Positions 33,801 through 48,900 are shown, counted from the stretch's first letter. The stretch is DNA of 64,000 nucleotides from Dryococelus australis (GCA_029891345.1 CM057003.1:13866709-13930708); one strand, 5' to 3'. Program-made: numbers and translations. The notes: a model not told the origin generated them from the sequence alone.

Positions 33801-36800
33801 TTGCAAGTGTCTGCCAGCGAATCACGTACACCCAGTGTCGGAGTTACCTGATTCTGATTGACTCAGCCAAGGAAGGAACTGTCTCCCGACAAAGCCACGT
33901 GGCCAATAACTCAAGGTAAACTGCACGTATGCCACAGGACATTGGAGTCTAGCCTTCTTCGCGTGAATCTTTTCGCGAAAATCAGGTAGCCCTATATATT
34001 TGGTTTTAACATTCATCTGAGGTTAACTCGCGCTTTGAGTGTTCACATTGCTGCTTAACATTTCTTCTTATTATTATTAACCTTGCTTTTAAATTAATTA
34101 TTTGTTTGCCTTTAATCACTTTGGAGTTGTCCGCTTCCTAAAACAATCCCTCTACTAGAAAACGGTAGATTTTGCTATAAAATCTTGAGATTAATTGCTA
34201 CTATAAAAATATGTATGTCATGTTCGTTATATGTGTATAACGTATGAGATATCAATACAGAGATTGTTATATGTGTAATTATTGTTAAAGACCAAAAATA
34301 AATAAGCTAACAAAACTGGTTTCCCAATTTTATAACTGGAGCGGTTTCTTACCTCGCTTGCAGCATATTTAAATACGCGTTTTTCTTAAAGGAACTATTA
34401 CACGTGTTTCCAATGTGTTTACCGACGTCAAGGAAACATACCCCATATGAGAACCGAATCGAACTTTCAAGATGTCACGCGTACTTTAAACATAATTTTA
34501 TAACCTTTATAGGATTGTTAAAACTGGCTTTTTCGGACAGCTCTATCTTAAAAATATACTACAGCGACACGAATTAACCGTTTACGAAGGCAAAGATTCA
34601 CTGTCACTGAAGACAAGGTTGAAGTGAGCTGCCTATTTTCTCCACTACACCAATATGAGTTGTGTTGGTCTCTGTATTTCTACTTACCCTCTTCCTATTG
34701 GTCCTGGCTACGCCGGACACGCTTACAATATTCCGCAGCGTTTATTGTCTGTCCATCGGCCAATGGAGTCGCTTGTTGAGTATGTGTCGTGGCAGTTACA
34801 ACATGTTTCAAAATCCATCGTGTTCATTTGAAAAATTATTAAAATTAACACTTTTTTGCTATGAATTTAAATGTCGACTAGTTGTAATTTTTTTTACTTA
34901 GTTTCCCATAGAGTCCAACGAAACAGCAAGCCATAGAAGTGTGAGAATTGTCTTCAAGGACAAATTAAGTTCCAAATAAACGTTGCCCGAGTATATACGT
35001 GCAGTGCATACTCATCAGAGGGTTAAACTACGATAGGAGCATGTATTGAACTTCATGATAGACTTTCCGCGAATAAAATGATAAGATAACACTCCCATAG
35101 CAACACGACGCAACACGACAAGAGCATTGTAAGATAGTTCATAGGCTTGCACCTAGCGGTGATGACGCACTTGATGAACGTGGCAATGTAGCCCTTATCG
35201 CTCCCGCGCTTCTCGGCTTCAGCGGGCGACCGCTTTAAACTAACGTTTAAACCGGTTTAGACCGATAAACTAGATACAGTCGGTAACATATTGCGTGACG
35301 CAATGTAAATTTTTGATGGAATGTTGGGAAATTGCAACATTTGCTCCTACTTTACTTCGTCCAAGGCAAATTACGTAAATTCGTGTAATCTTGCTTCCTG
35401 GAGTATCTTATTAAATAATTCTGACACCAACAAAAATGTTTGTAGAATTTATCAGTTTCCTTCAATTTTTTTGTCAAACAATTCTTGACATGCTCAGAGC
35501 GTAAAGTACGATTCATTGACCTATGCTGCAAGTATGATATTAAAGAACGAACCAATCTTTAATTCTCACAGAAATCTGATGGGTTTTTTATATAACATAT
35601 TTCTTAGGTCTGTCAGTCCTATCCTGTGGGCATGCATACTTCAAATACGTTCGTATTCAGTAATTCATAAAAAATCATCTGGTTTTAACTAATGCCCAAT
35701 GTCTAAAATAGATACAGCCTCTATAGCTAGTCATCTCAAGTTTTATTTTTTATTGGTGAAATATTCCCGCTATAATAATTGCCGATTATAAAGTTTCTTT
35801 GCAAATCAATTCTCAGAAGTATTCACTTTGCAGTTTAACAATATATTTATATCGATATAGGCTGTTCACGGTAAACTGAGCACTTTTGAAAGCCCTGCTT
35901 AAGATCTATTTATATGTACCCCGTGTATTATTCCACCTTATGTAAAATTAACATTTCCATAGTCCTCATCACCTTATTCATACGTCGATTAAGTGAAACT
36001 GAGAAATTATTAGAAAAGTAAATATTTTATAAATATCTTCATTGTAATGCTTCGATGCGTTAAAAAAAAAAAAAAAAACAGAAAGCAAAATAAATACTGT
36101 ACGTTATCACAAGTGGTTACCTTACAATTTTTATTCGAAGTTTAGATAAGGAACTACTTTCCCTCATCGTTACCAACTTTACTGGGCCCGTTTCACTCAG
36201 CACGACCGTTAGATATATGCAAGTACGAGCAGTGACTTTTTTCTAAGGTTGATTTCAAAAGAGCTCACTATCGTGAGCAGCATTTAGTCATTTTACTTTT
36301 AAAGGGAGGAAACGAAGGTCTATAATGCTATCTTTTTGCAAAGTGCGTATTGGTGTATAACTATTGTTATGAATTACATATTATCTTTTTTTTTTTTTTT
36401 TTTTTTTTTTTAATGAAATCAACGAAAACATTCATCTTGTTCCAGGTGTTTTCCAAAAACATATCGAAGAAGCTGGAAGCCATCATCGAGCCAGTGCACC
36501 TTGAAGAAGAATATTTCCATGACTTCCACCATAACTACTCGGTGTAAGTACTGTGCTTAGAAAAATTGACTCGCAATATGGTGAGAAATATTTCATTTAG
36601 AAGACAGCCTGTAAAAAAATTACAAACCAATAAAGCGTGTTCTAAAAGAAAATATATTGAGAGATGTACGAGAAGTCGCCTACTGCATTAACAATACCAG
36701 TATTAAGTTCCACTCTGTGTTTTTGTGAGCGGCTGTATCTGGCTTTCAACCAAACCACCAGCGGAGTTGCAAGGACGGTTCTCGAGAGGGGCTGAGTCCT

Positions 36801-39800
36801 TCCGATAGACAAATAAATACATTGAGAATAAAATCCCCACCAAACATTAAAGCATCTGTAATGTGTAGCGCCACGAGTATTTCGCGAATTCATAGATAGG
36901 CTCCGAACAGTTGTTCTTTTGTCCTACGGTTGTGATTGGGCGACAGTTGTCTAGATACGCCACGTTTAACTGTGAGCCAGTAATAAGCCGGAAGCAGTAG
37001 TGTGAATCAGTGTTTAACAGTCCTGCACAAAGGCCACCACACACTCGATCATAGCACCCAGTAAGAGCAAACTATAGTGTCTCGAGTGTATAGAGGACTG
37101 TCCAACCTAACTTGCTACCAACTCATTCCGCCAAATACTCGTGGCTCTAGTCATGAGTTAAATGTTATCCGCATTAAATTATGCAATTTAATGTTGATGC
37201 TGACTTCCCGTAGCGCAGTCGAGTGTTACACCGCCGGTCTGGGCTGCGGGAGGTTCTAGGTTCGAACCCCAGGTAAGGCGTGGGTGTTAGTTTAAGTTAG
37301 ACCATACGTTAGCTTGTTCCGTGATATGTCTTCAAGCATAACACCGAGGGCCTTTATAAGCCCTATTCAGTCCAATCCAACCCAATCCATTCCAATGAAT
37401 AATAATAGCTGTAGTAATTTTATGTATTGTTTACGTGTGAATGAGTGAAGAGGTTTGGGCTGCTTTTAACATCGAGGTCTTGAGAGCCGATGAGGGTGAA
37501 GTGAGGTGAGAATGGAGCGGAGCCGGAATGAAAGATCTCGAAATACAACATGCACGGAAGTCTTTTCGCGAAATTTGGGTGTCTTTACTAACCGGCTGTT
37601 AGGGCTTTTTTTTATTCAACCTGTTTGCATGTGATACCGCAACATTATTCCACTTTATTTACAATTGACTGAAGAGTTGAACAGGACACGTGCCAAAACC
37701 AATGTTGCTCGATCATAAAAGGAACACCAGAGTAGGAGCCACGGTGACTGAGCGGTTAAACTGCTCACCTCCCACCAAGGCGAACCGGGATCAACCCACG
37801 ACCGGGTCACTCCGGATTTTCGCAAGTGGAATCGAGTTGGAATGTAAGGGCAGGGGAAACTGGAGATCCCCGAGAAAACCTGGCGACCAGCGACATCGTC
37901 CGGCACGATTCCCACTTACGAAAATCTGGAGTGAAGCGACCGGGGATTGAACCCGGTTCGCCTTGGTGGGAGGCGAGCAGTCTAACCACCGATTGTGAAT
38001 TTATATAACTTATATACTGTTTGTTAAATTGTAGAAGTCATTATAGAATTGAACACCCTGGATGGCTGCATTGCTAAGTAGGATTAATGAAATAAAAAAA
38101 AAAAGGCTAACCGCCTTATAAATTAAATAAAAATTATAAATTACTCTCTCTGTTAGATAAGAAACAGAATTTTCAGTACACATAGAAGTTTGGCAGAATA
38201 ATGGTGGGGAAGAAAAATTGAAAGGAGGAGGAAGAGAAGACAAGATCTGAAACGAATGAAAGAAGAACGGAAGGAATTGCGGAGAAGAAAATCTAAATGA
38301 GGGATAGATGTGATTTGAGATAATATGTTGATTGATGTTTGTGTATGTGTCTGTGTAAAAAAAAGGGGGGCCGTAGGAGCGGAGCTCCATTCCCTCGTAC
38401 GCCGGGAAACGAAGGTCTGGGTGTCCAGAAGGGGTACTTCGATGTCCTGGACGATGCTTAGGTTGGAGCAAAACGGTGGGCGAGGGAAAAAATAAAAAGA
38501 ACAAAATATAATAGTACCGATAGGGAGGGGGCGGGGTCCTTCGGGTTCGTGGACGGGGCCATTCGACCGTTGAGTGCCATGACGGACCGGCCGAAAGGCT
38601 AGTTAGCTGTATGCGGGCCCGACGGCGTCCGGTCGCGCGGGCGAATTCGTGGGAATCCCGGTCCCTGGTCTGTTCAGGCGGGGGCGGCGAATCGGTGGGC
38701 GGCAGAAAGGATACCCGTTGGGGAGCTGTCTCGGTCGAGGCAGAATATCTCACCACCTTCCTAGGAAGTGTGAATGCCGCTTTCGAATAGAAATAGAATT
38801 TGCAGCTTAAATTACGGGCGCCCAGACGAACAGCCGCCCTCCCACAAAAAAATATGTGAATCTGTATTACTAATATATACGAACCTGCAAAATTCGCGTT
38901 ATTATTTGGCATCAGGGTCAACTTCACAGCACTATATATACTCGAGCCAGCGCCGTTTCTCCATTGGCTGCTGCCTAGATGTGAAGACACGCCTTTTATA
39001 ACAGAACTGCACGTGAATGGGGCACACAACTGAGATGTGTTCATTTATTGGCGCAGAGTTACCCAAGGCGTGTCAAATAAAGTATGGTCCAGCGACAAAC
39101 GTATTGCAAAGGTACACGTGTAGTAAGTTAAACGTGTTTCGCCAAATAATAACGCGAATTTTGCAGGTCTCTACTAATATACTGTTTGTTCAATTGAAGT
39201 AGTCATGGTAGAATTGAACACCCTGGATGGCTGCACTGCTAAATAGGGTTAATAAAAAAAATAGTCTAACCACTCAGCCACCGCGGCATCCTGGTGAAAT
39301 GGATTAAAATCGTAGTAGTGACAGCTTGTAGGAGATTTGAGGGCTGAATGTGTAGTTGACGCGAGGGAAGTTGTCGGCAGGTTGCTGAGAGAGCTGCAGA
39401 TCTTGCCGTCGGCGCCGATGGAGGTAAGGCGTGCGAGGACGACTCTCGCAGACAGGAAGGTTGACCTGGAGGTGACTGTACCCAGTCTGGAGATGACGGG
39501 ACTGTACAGCGTGCAGGACATGATGCAGGCGACCAAGCTCGTCGTACCCACCACGGGCCGCTTCAGGTATTGTAAACGTGACTTACCTTTGTGTGACCGT
39601 GAACTCACTTTATACGTAAGGCGATCAATGCCAGTTCCGGTCACTGACCTTTTAAAGATATTCCTTTCTTGTATAATTTTTCTGTTGTTAATGTTTTGCT
39701 TCCAAATAGCTGTGGCTTTTTTAGTTGGAGAACCATTTTATAGGCTGTTCACGGTAAAGTGAGCACTAATTATGGCCCTTCTCAATTTTATTCTCAGCCA

Positions 39801-42800
39801 ATTTTTGTCTTTCCGCCACTTTTTAGTATAAAAATGGTCATGTTGGCTAACTAATAAATAAGGTCTATACGTTTCACCGCTTTCAAGGTTAACATATGAG
39901 GCTACAATAATATACATTTATTTGCTGTTATTCCTTTCGTGAGGGCCTTAAAAAGTGCTCACTTTACCGTGAACGGATTATACTTCCATTTTGGTTTTCG
40001 GCATTCTGAAATAATTGAATTAATAAGACGTGTTTTCAATTCATACTAGTTGAGCTTCCGATACCTGAAAACACGAAATTAAGCATCGATTCTACTTAAC
40101 TGTGAGTCTGAACATTTTTATTTCTGGATTCCGCATCTCTCGTTATATTTTAGTGTTCGCAAGTCCTTTACAGCCAGAGTTTTAACTGTAAATACTCAGC
40201 TACTGATGGCAAGAACGTAAGCTATAGAAGTTTATTTTCACTGAAGAGATCAATTAAAATAAATGTATGAAGATATTTTGCTTTCGTCGCACCTATTGCA
40301 TAAATCGTAGTTTTCACAGTACCCACGAGTTGGAAGAAAAATGAAGATAGAGATATATAGTCATTTTTCAGTAGAGACCGGGTACTTGTTACAGAGCCAC
40401 TGCGAATAAAAAATTCAAGCTCTTTGTATATACAGGATGGGGAACGCAAGATGTGTCAGGACGGGTGTTCTGGTGTAGGACATGGTGTCCGAAATGCATC
40501 CTTACTTTACGAATAACTAAAACGCAAGACGCATATGCTGTAAGCAGTAATTACTGTGTAAATAACATGTATCACTATCACTCAAAGCGACCTGATATCG
40601 AAACGGCAAGTACAGGTAAGCCGCGGAGATGTAGTGGTTAAACCACTCGCCTCCCGCCTAGGCGAACCGGGTTCGATTCCTGGTGGGGTAGTTCCCCGGA
40701 TTTTCGCATGTTGGAATCTTGCCGGACGATGCCGCTCATCAGCAGGTTTTCTCGGGGATCTCCCGTTTCCCCCGACCTTGCGTTCCATTGCTGCCCCATA
40801 CTCAACTCGCTTCACCCTCATCGTCTCTGAAGACCTCGGAACTAAGAGTAGCCTAAATATCTCCACTGCACTCCGCAAGTGCAGTATTACATCAATTGTA
40901 CAAAGTGATATAGACTGTTCACGATAAAGCGGGCATTTTTTAAATCAACGTTTAAAAAATGTCACTGTCCTTGCCTGCACATATTTTAACGGGCGCACTG
41001 AGTAACATACGCCTGGTAAAGTTGGTAACGATGGATGATGGATAAAAAGTAGTTCCATATGCAAACGTTAAAAAAAAGTGTTAGGTAACTATTTGTGATA
41101 ATTTATATTATTTATTACGGTTTTTTTTTTGCGCCAGAGTGTAAGAGTTAGCAGATTTATAAAATGATTACTTTTCTAACAAATTCACAGTTTCACTTAG
41201 GCGACGCATGAATTAAGTGATGAGGACCATGGCAATGTTAAATTTGCGCAAGGCGGAAGAATGCGCAACGTGCATACAAGTAGATCTTGATCAGGGCTTT
41301 CAAAAGTGCTTACTTTACGGTGAACAGCCTATACCTGGTTGCACGGCGGAGTGCAGTGCAGCTGTACTCGAAGAAGCACATGTGGCAGTAGAGATAACTG
41401 CAGTCGTCGACTTGACTTTGCCACGTGGTTCTTGCAGCATCGCGATTCTACTCCTCACTTCCCTGACGCTGTGTTATGGACAGACGAGGCGCTGTTTACC
41501 CGCGAGTGCATCTTCACCAGCAACAATGCGTCTTGCTTTTTATCTTATTTGTAGCACAAGAGTGCATTCCCATCGCCATGTTCATTACGTCAATACCCTC
41601 GTCTCTAAAATATCTGCCTGTATAGTCTACCCGTGGTTGCTTTGCTCTTTTTGAATCACCCAATGTATGGCGATTTTGATTCCCCCCTCAGCTTAAATAT
41701 GCCGACTTGGTTAGGCGTTTTTTTGCATAAGACAGGGGGATATCGTGGAAGTGGAAATTTAGCAGGGCTTCAGAAAAGTTGGAAGTTACCATGAATTAAT
41801 TATAGTCATTAGTAGGGCCAGTGATTTATCGCGAAAATTCTGAGCACACACAGTGGACTTCAATGCCATGTAGACACCTCAACTGTCGTCATACCTCCAT
41901 TGGCTGCTCGTGCGACCGAGCCACTCAGGATTCCTTCAACACCGACACTGAACCTTCATAATTTGTGCACAGACCGGAACATGTTTCGCCCAATCAGAAA
42001 AGCTGGACGACTCTGCAGTGTTTTGAACTCTATATTGTTTCGAAATCTTTTCGCAAAATATAACTGCCCGTAGTCTTTAGGATGTCCGCGTGGCGTGCTG
42101 GTTCTGCTGTCCGAGAGCGAGCGATATGTTTCATGAACAGCGATGCAGCAGAAAGCGCGGTTGCTTTAAGCGGGACGGCACGAACGACAAACAGCAAAAT
42201 GACAGTTTGTTGTAAATGAATAAGGAGCCTAATTAAAAATGTTATCAGAAGAACGGCTGTAATGATTACTGTCCTTGTGTAGTTCACGTGTATAAAAGAC
42301 CCAGGCTTCTCAGGATAACTAACTTCCGAGGATAAACACACCTTACTTTTTAAATGTTTCGGGAATCAAAAAGCAGGCATTTACGTATATAGTGTGTTTA
42401 TTTATTGACTAGGGGACCCAGACCGTGACCTTTCTTTTTTTATTGTCACGGGCTGGAACATTTACCATGTTAAAAAATTTGGTTATGAAAGAAAGAATGA
42501 AAAAAAATATTGCATAGATATATGTAGGTTATAATGAAATGATGGGGAATTTACTCAACATTGAAGCGACTGCGGTCCCATTTAATATTTCTCTACCCAC
42601 TTGGCCACTGTGGCACCACTTTATATAGTTCTATCCAATGAGCCACTAAGGCCTCACTTGGAATCGTTCTATCCACTGTGGCCCCAATTAATTAACTCAA
42701 CATTAAAGCAAGACATTTAGAGAAAAAAAAATGATATTCCATTACCTTCATATCTCAATGAAATATTCTCTATGCATAAATACAAAACTTTTATATAGGG

Positions 42801-42955
42801 AAAAAAAATAAAAAATGAATTTTTTAGGGTAAAAGGTAATGATTGCGTAATCTGATCTTGCTAAAATTCGAAATTGACATGTATTCTACCCTGAGCCTTC
42901 GCACTGCAAGATTAGAAGAACTTCTGTTGAGTTTCAAGGGACTTAGAGGTATTAA

Positions 42956-42994
<39 letters not shown>

Positions 42995-45900
42995 GATCGT
43001 CTACTTCTTATTTATTGATATTTATAATACTCTAGCAATTTTTCTGCAAGTTTTAAAACATATCAAGATTTTTTTCTCTGGATAGTTCGAGAATTGATTA
43101 AGTTAAATACAAAACAAAACTTATAATTCATGCAAATAATGAACCTTTAACTATTTTTTACGAATATTTTTCTATATGGCACATAATTATATAAAATTAT
43201 CTTAGTGTATATTAACAAGCGTACATACACCAACGCTTATTATTCGCGCATCATAATATCCCAGCTGTATTTCCAATTCTTGGGACATATAGTGCTGGCC
43301 CACAGGATTAAAACAGACCCCGAGAAGACAAAAGCAGTAGGATAATGGACGCCACCAACTGACCAAACCGGAGTGCGGAGTTTTCTGGGCTTATACGCTT
43401 ACTACCGTTGATTTTTATCAGGGTTTGCCACGATTGCCAACATAGCCGGAGAGGAGCCGGGAGAAACTGAGTGCACTGCGGCCAATCACAAGAGAGCGGC
43501 GATGCGCCCATTTCATGCGTGTCGTGTTGTCAACTGCAGTATCGCGTAGGTGTAGGCGAAGTAGATTGTAGCTGAAGTAGGCGTGAAACATGACCAGTGA
43601 TGAAAACGTAAATATAGAGACTGCAGATTAACAATCGAGAAAATAAAACCCCGAATCGTTTCAACCGCCAGGAATCTGAATTGTTGTGTTTGACCGACTG
43701 AAAGTAGAGTGAGTTGTTTCTCCCTTAGTTTTGCAAGTTAGGAATGTTGTGTTAGAGTGAACTAATTATATTTTTATTCGTCGCTAAACCCGTCCGTAAT
43801 TAGAAATTATAATAAAATTAACTAATGTCAGTTGGAAACTGAACTCACAGGTTAGTCTCAGCGGCATGTTTCCACGCAGAAAAAAAAAAGCACTTTACAA
43901 GCATGATTTTAACAGCAATATCATATGTCATTGTGTTGCCAGTGTGCCATTTTTTTGTATATCTGTGATCAAACAACAGAAATCTTATAATTAAGATGCA
44001 TGCAATATCAAGCGTGAATTAACTTAATGAAAGAGATATATTGAATGGAAATTTACACGATTCGAAATGTTTTTATATAACTTCCAAATGCGCCAAAATA
44101 TTACGTTGTTGAAAGGAAAACGTGGAGAATATGACACACTCCTTAAATGTATCTTCGCAGCCATACATCCCCCCCCCCCCCCAGGCTTCTCTCCATTTTC
44201 AGTGAACTGATGGAGCCGGTGTCGTTCTGCGGATCGTAGGGTCAAATGCCGATTTCTTTCGGTAGCAGGCCAGAATTCAAGGGTGAGAATGGAGCAGCGC
44301 CGGAATGCAAGGACGGTGAAAACGGGAGAAAATCGAGAAAAACCCGTGGACCAGCGGCATCATCTGGCTTTGATTCCCACTTGCGCAAATCCGGAGTGAG
44401 CCGGCCGGGGATTGAGCCCGGTTCGCCTGGGTGGAAAGCGAGCAGTCTAACCGCTCAGCCACCGCGGTCCCTACTCTGCCGTTCCTTTTATGATTCAGCA
44501 ACATCGATTTTGACACGAGCCCTGTTCAACTCTTCAGTCAGTTGTAAACAGGAAGGAATAATGTTGCGGTATCACGTGCAAACAGGTTGAACTTTAAAAA
44601 ATTCCCTAATAGCCAGTTGTAGGCTGTCCACAGTTAAACAAATGAGCACTTTTGAAAGCCCTGCTTAAGATCTAATTGTACACAAGTTGTGTATTCTTCC
44701 GCCTTATGTAAAATTAACATTGCGACGGGCCTACCACCTTATCCATGCATCGGTCGAATGAAAATGTGAAATTATTAAAAAAAAATTAAATACTTTAAAA
44801 ATCTGCTCATTTTTACACTTCGAGGCATTTAAAAAAAAAAACAGAAAGCAAAAGAAATTATTTTAAGTTATCACAAATTGTTGCCTAACACTTTTTATTC
44901 GACGTTAAGATATGGAACCACTTTCCATCCATCGTTACCAACTTTACTGGGCGAATGTCACGCAGTGCGCCTATTAAAATATATGCATGCAGGGGCAGTG
45001 ACTTTTCTCTAAGGTTAATTTCTAAAGTGCATGTTATGTTTCGGGGAAACTGTGGTTATATCAGCAGTTTTCGTTTGCTTGTTTGTCACGTGTCTTTGCC
45101 AGAAAACATTTCCTTACCTGGCTGACCAATCATAATTAGGATACTCCTGCAAAGTTCTTCAGTGATTCGCGTACAGGCACCCAAGACGCGCGGTGTGCAA
45201 ATCATCTAAAAAAGAAAGTGGATCTCAGGTAAAGTGAGATGAAATACAAATTGTCATATAATCATTTCGCGAAAGTTGGGTGTTGCTAGCAATTTATAAA
45301 CAATTATGTCCCACAATTTGCAACGAACTTGGTTGTCTAGGTTGCTGCTTATTAATTCGCGAGATCCGCGTTCATAACCGTAAGTTCTGGGGGGACATAA
45401 ATTTTTCCAACCTTAGGTATTTCGTTTAATCTGCCACCTTGCACCCTCCCACCCCCACCCCCTTGTCGATTAACCTCTCAACATAAAGCAGGAGCATTAA
45501 GGGGAATGGTGCACGCAAACCATATATTTATATAATTTTTGTGACAAGTGGTTTTACAGCGGATTTTTCCAAAATTTTGGCTTGACATGACGTAAATAAC
45601 AATTTTGAGCACCTTCTTAAGTTGTTACAAATTCATTGTGTTCGTTATTCTAGGAGCACTGATTGGAAATAAAATTAAAAAAAAAAAAAAAAACCTTTCT
45701 TTTCTTCCATCAGCGGCAGTAAATATCTAACAACGTAAAAAAGGGATTGAAAATTATTATAAATTTCGGCAAAAGCTTTGGAGAACGACTTATATAGGAA
45801 ATCATGCAAATATACTGCTTTCATGCACCATTCCTCTTAATAAACAGCTATTTACAAGAAAAAATAATTTCAAACTCAATTTATAATAAGATGCTATACT

Positions 45901-48900
45901 TGTTCACGTGCCCTAACTTCAGAGGCCATTTCTCAGTGCCTCGTAATGATACTCATGTTATCGTAGATGCGGTCACAAATATTCTGACAACTTTTCGTCT
46001 CGGCACTGTATTTGTATTGTTTACGTCTTGCAATGTCGGATCGGGTTGTCTTCCTGTAGTGGTTAGCCTGGGACATAAATTGTCGTAAAATGTAACTTGT
46101 TGAAAATGTCGTTCACGTGTCGATAATAAATTTAATATGTCTTGATTTTAAAATAAAGGTTCGTTATTAGTTAATTTCACGCATTAATTCTACACAAATG
46201 CAACGATTCTTAATATTTTTACATTTCTTTATATTATCCGCGCTGAAAGATAGGTAAAAATAGCATAGAGAAGTCTAATTCTTTTCAAACGATTTATGCT
46301 ACCCGGTGAGTTAGCGGCAATTATATTCAATAGCAATTATATTCGTACACAGGAAAATTTGTAATATCTATCGACGCCAAGCTTTACCAGAATGCCATGC
46401 CAAATTGTCATTTTCGCCCATTTCAGGAATACGAGGATTGCTTCCAATTCTGCTTTAAAAGAATTTGTTGTAGATTTTATTCTCAAGTAACGTTGACGAG
46501 GACTACTGCATATTTCAAAGTTGTCGTAATTGTTATCTCAGACACATGGCATCTTCTCTTGCGACGCTCTTAAAATTGCGACGCGGAAGAAAGGACCTCT
46601 AGCAAGTCATCAAACGTATTAAATTATTGATTATGAGTAATGTAAAAAGTTACGTAAGCAAGTGCGAACTATTTCTCTTCGTCCGTGTTCGTGCAGGTTC
46701 GATGATCGCTGATGATCCGTCCGTTGTCGGTCTGTCAACGAATCACCGAAGGATATGCGCCGTTCGCTCGTGTTCGAAGTTCGCGCCTTGTCTACAACGG
46801 GGCGAACAGGAGCGAAACCGGAGATTCTCTGCTTCGCTTTTCAATGCTCGTTCACCCGTTTTCTCTCCCCGTTCGCGGGGTCCGCGGTGCTGCAGTAGCT
46901 AGAGCACTAGCTTACCCCCCCCCCCTGGTGAATGAGCGATTAGCACACTCGCCTCCCACCAAGACGAACCGGGTTCAATACCCTGCCGGGTCGCCAGATT
47001 TTTTCGCAAGTTGAAATCGTGCCGGACGATGCCGTTGGTCGGCGGGTTTTCTCGGGGATCTCCCGTTTCCCGCGCCCTTTCATTCCAGTGTCGCTACATA
47101 TTCACTTCAATCACCCTCATCGGCTCTCGAGACCTTGCTGTTAAGAGCCGCTCAAATCTCTTCACTCACTTCACTCACCAGCTTCCCATCAAGGTGAACC
47201 GGGTTCGATTCCTGGCCGGAAGGGGAGAGGGACGTTCTGCCGTATTTTCTTACTCTATAATCCCTTCCGGACGATGCCGCTGGTCGCCGGGTTTTCTCAG
47301 GTACTTCCTTTTTCTCTTGCTCTTACATTCTCAGTGGCGCTCCATATCCACCTCTCCACTCCACTCTTCCGCTCGCTCCCGGTGTAAACGAGGTACGAGC
47401 AGCTCCGAGTCGAACAGGATCGATTGTTAGGAAACATGTGCGAATGGTTCGCTTTACGCACGTTCGCACATGTTCGCTTCTGTTTGCTCCTGTGAAACCG
47501 GAACTTGTGTCACCCCTGCCTTCACGAGGGGCACAGCACTTGGTTACATGTTTTGTTTTTAAACATTCTTTACAGGTTGCAGTTGTACAACGTCACGGGA
47601 ATGGGGTTGGCAGTATTGAGTTCTCACCCGACCACGAACAACACCGTACATTTGGCAGCCGTGGATATTAAGTACGACACTAGCGCCTGGTTCATGAGAG
47701 TGAGTTATCTGCTACTGTTCTCCATCACACACGGGAGCTATCTTTTGGAATTCGTGTTATACAGTCTCTTATGAAATGAACACAAAGTAAATCATTTGGG
47801 AGAAATTCTAGCACAATAACGCTTTTCATCACAAACTTAATAGCAAAACTTAGTTTGCTATTCCTGGCATTATACAAACCAAGAACTTTTTTATTTTATG
47901 ACAGTTCACGAACATAAAAAAAACTATAGCTTTATAAATTATATTTCAGTAACATGATAATTATGTGAAAGTTAATGCCGCACAAAGTTAAGAGTAGAAG
48001 CTGGCTCTTAACAACTATATCTTGAGAGCTGATGTGAATGAGCGTGGGTGAACATGGAGCAGCGCAGGAATGCAAGGGCGGGGGGAAACGGGAGATCCCC
48101 TAGAAAACCCGTCGACCAGCGGCATCGTGATTCCCACGTGAATCGAAACCCGATTCGCCTTTGTGGGACGTGAACACTTGCAGGAATTTTAATAACTGAT
48201 AACTAATACCAAGGTATTGAAGTCATTCTGTCAATGATACATTTTGATTTAGTATACTTTGGCACTCCTTGTTTTGTGTCAGTGTTCATGTATCCAGAGT
48301 TTTAAACTTTCAAAATTTTATTTTGTAATTTCCTTTACTCTCATATTAGATGCGTTTATGTTTAATTCGTAATGGCCAATTTTAGTGAGCTGTCCTTTAC
48401 GATTATATTTTCCATTTTGACACCAAAGATATAAATATTTCCGATGGAGGCCTTTCCAAAAAAAAAAAAAAAACTGTTAAAATCATATACCAGAGCAGAG
48501 AATATGAGAGTAAATTTATCGGCATGTTAACATCAGTTTAATTCTATGCAATATTATGTGTGTGATGCAGGAATTAACCTCGCGTATTTTTGCCTTTGCT
48601 AATTTTTTTTTTAAAGTATGTCAATTAAACTCTAATAAAATTAGTAAAATTGTAACAATACTTGTTTCAGGTTACAGAGCATGGTTTAAACAGGAATATA
48701 TCGGACTTCATCCACAACGAGGAATTCGGTGAGTAAAGTTGATAATTATGTTGTCAATGGCTTCTCTGCCCGTAATACTTCCTTACTGCCAAACCAAATT
48801 GACAAGTCTGCGTATTGGAATTTCACTCATGTCCTACGGATTATTCCAACATGTTTGCCTCCGTTGCAGTACTTGATTGGCACAGTGATCATTATGTTTG

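Larger units (their letters stand above)
46656..47505. repeat. Inverted-repeat element rich in GTTCGC, holding two SINEs
   Basis: GCGAACAGGAGCGAAACCGG near 46802 and its inverse near 47478-47501 (TTTGCTCCTGTGAAACCGG), plus many GTTCGC motifs, flank the S1 pair at 46925-47372. This suggests a foldback element split by SINE insertion. Confidence 0.45.

Noticed and set aside
38010-39044. A 344-codon open frame on the minus strand
   Set aside because: It runs across a hAT-like MITE, a GC-rich retrotransposon piece and a poly-T; composition changes along it and no motif is recognisable.
39332-39380. An earlier start for exon 3, since the frame is open from 39332
   Set aside because: The acceptor there would not keep phase with exon 2; the CAG|G at 39380/39381 does, and the peptide from there fits the family better.
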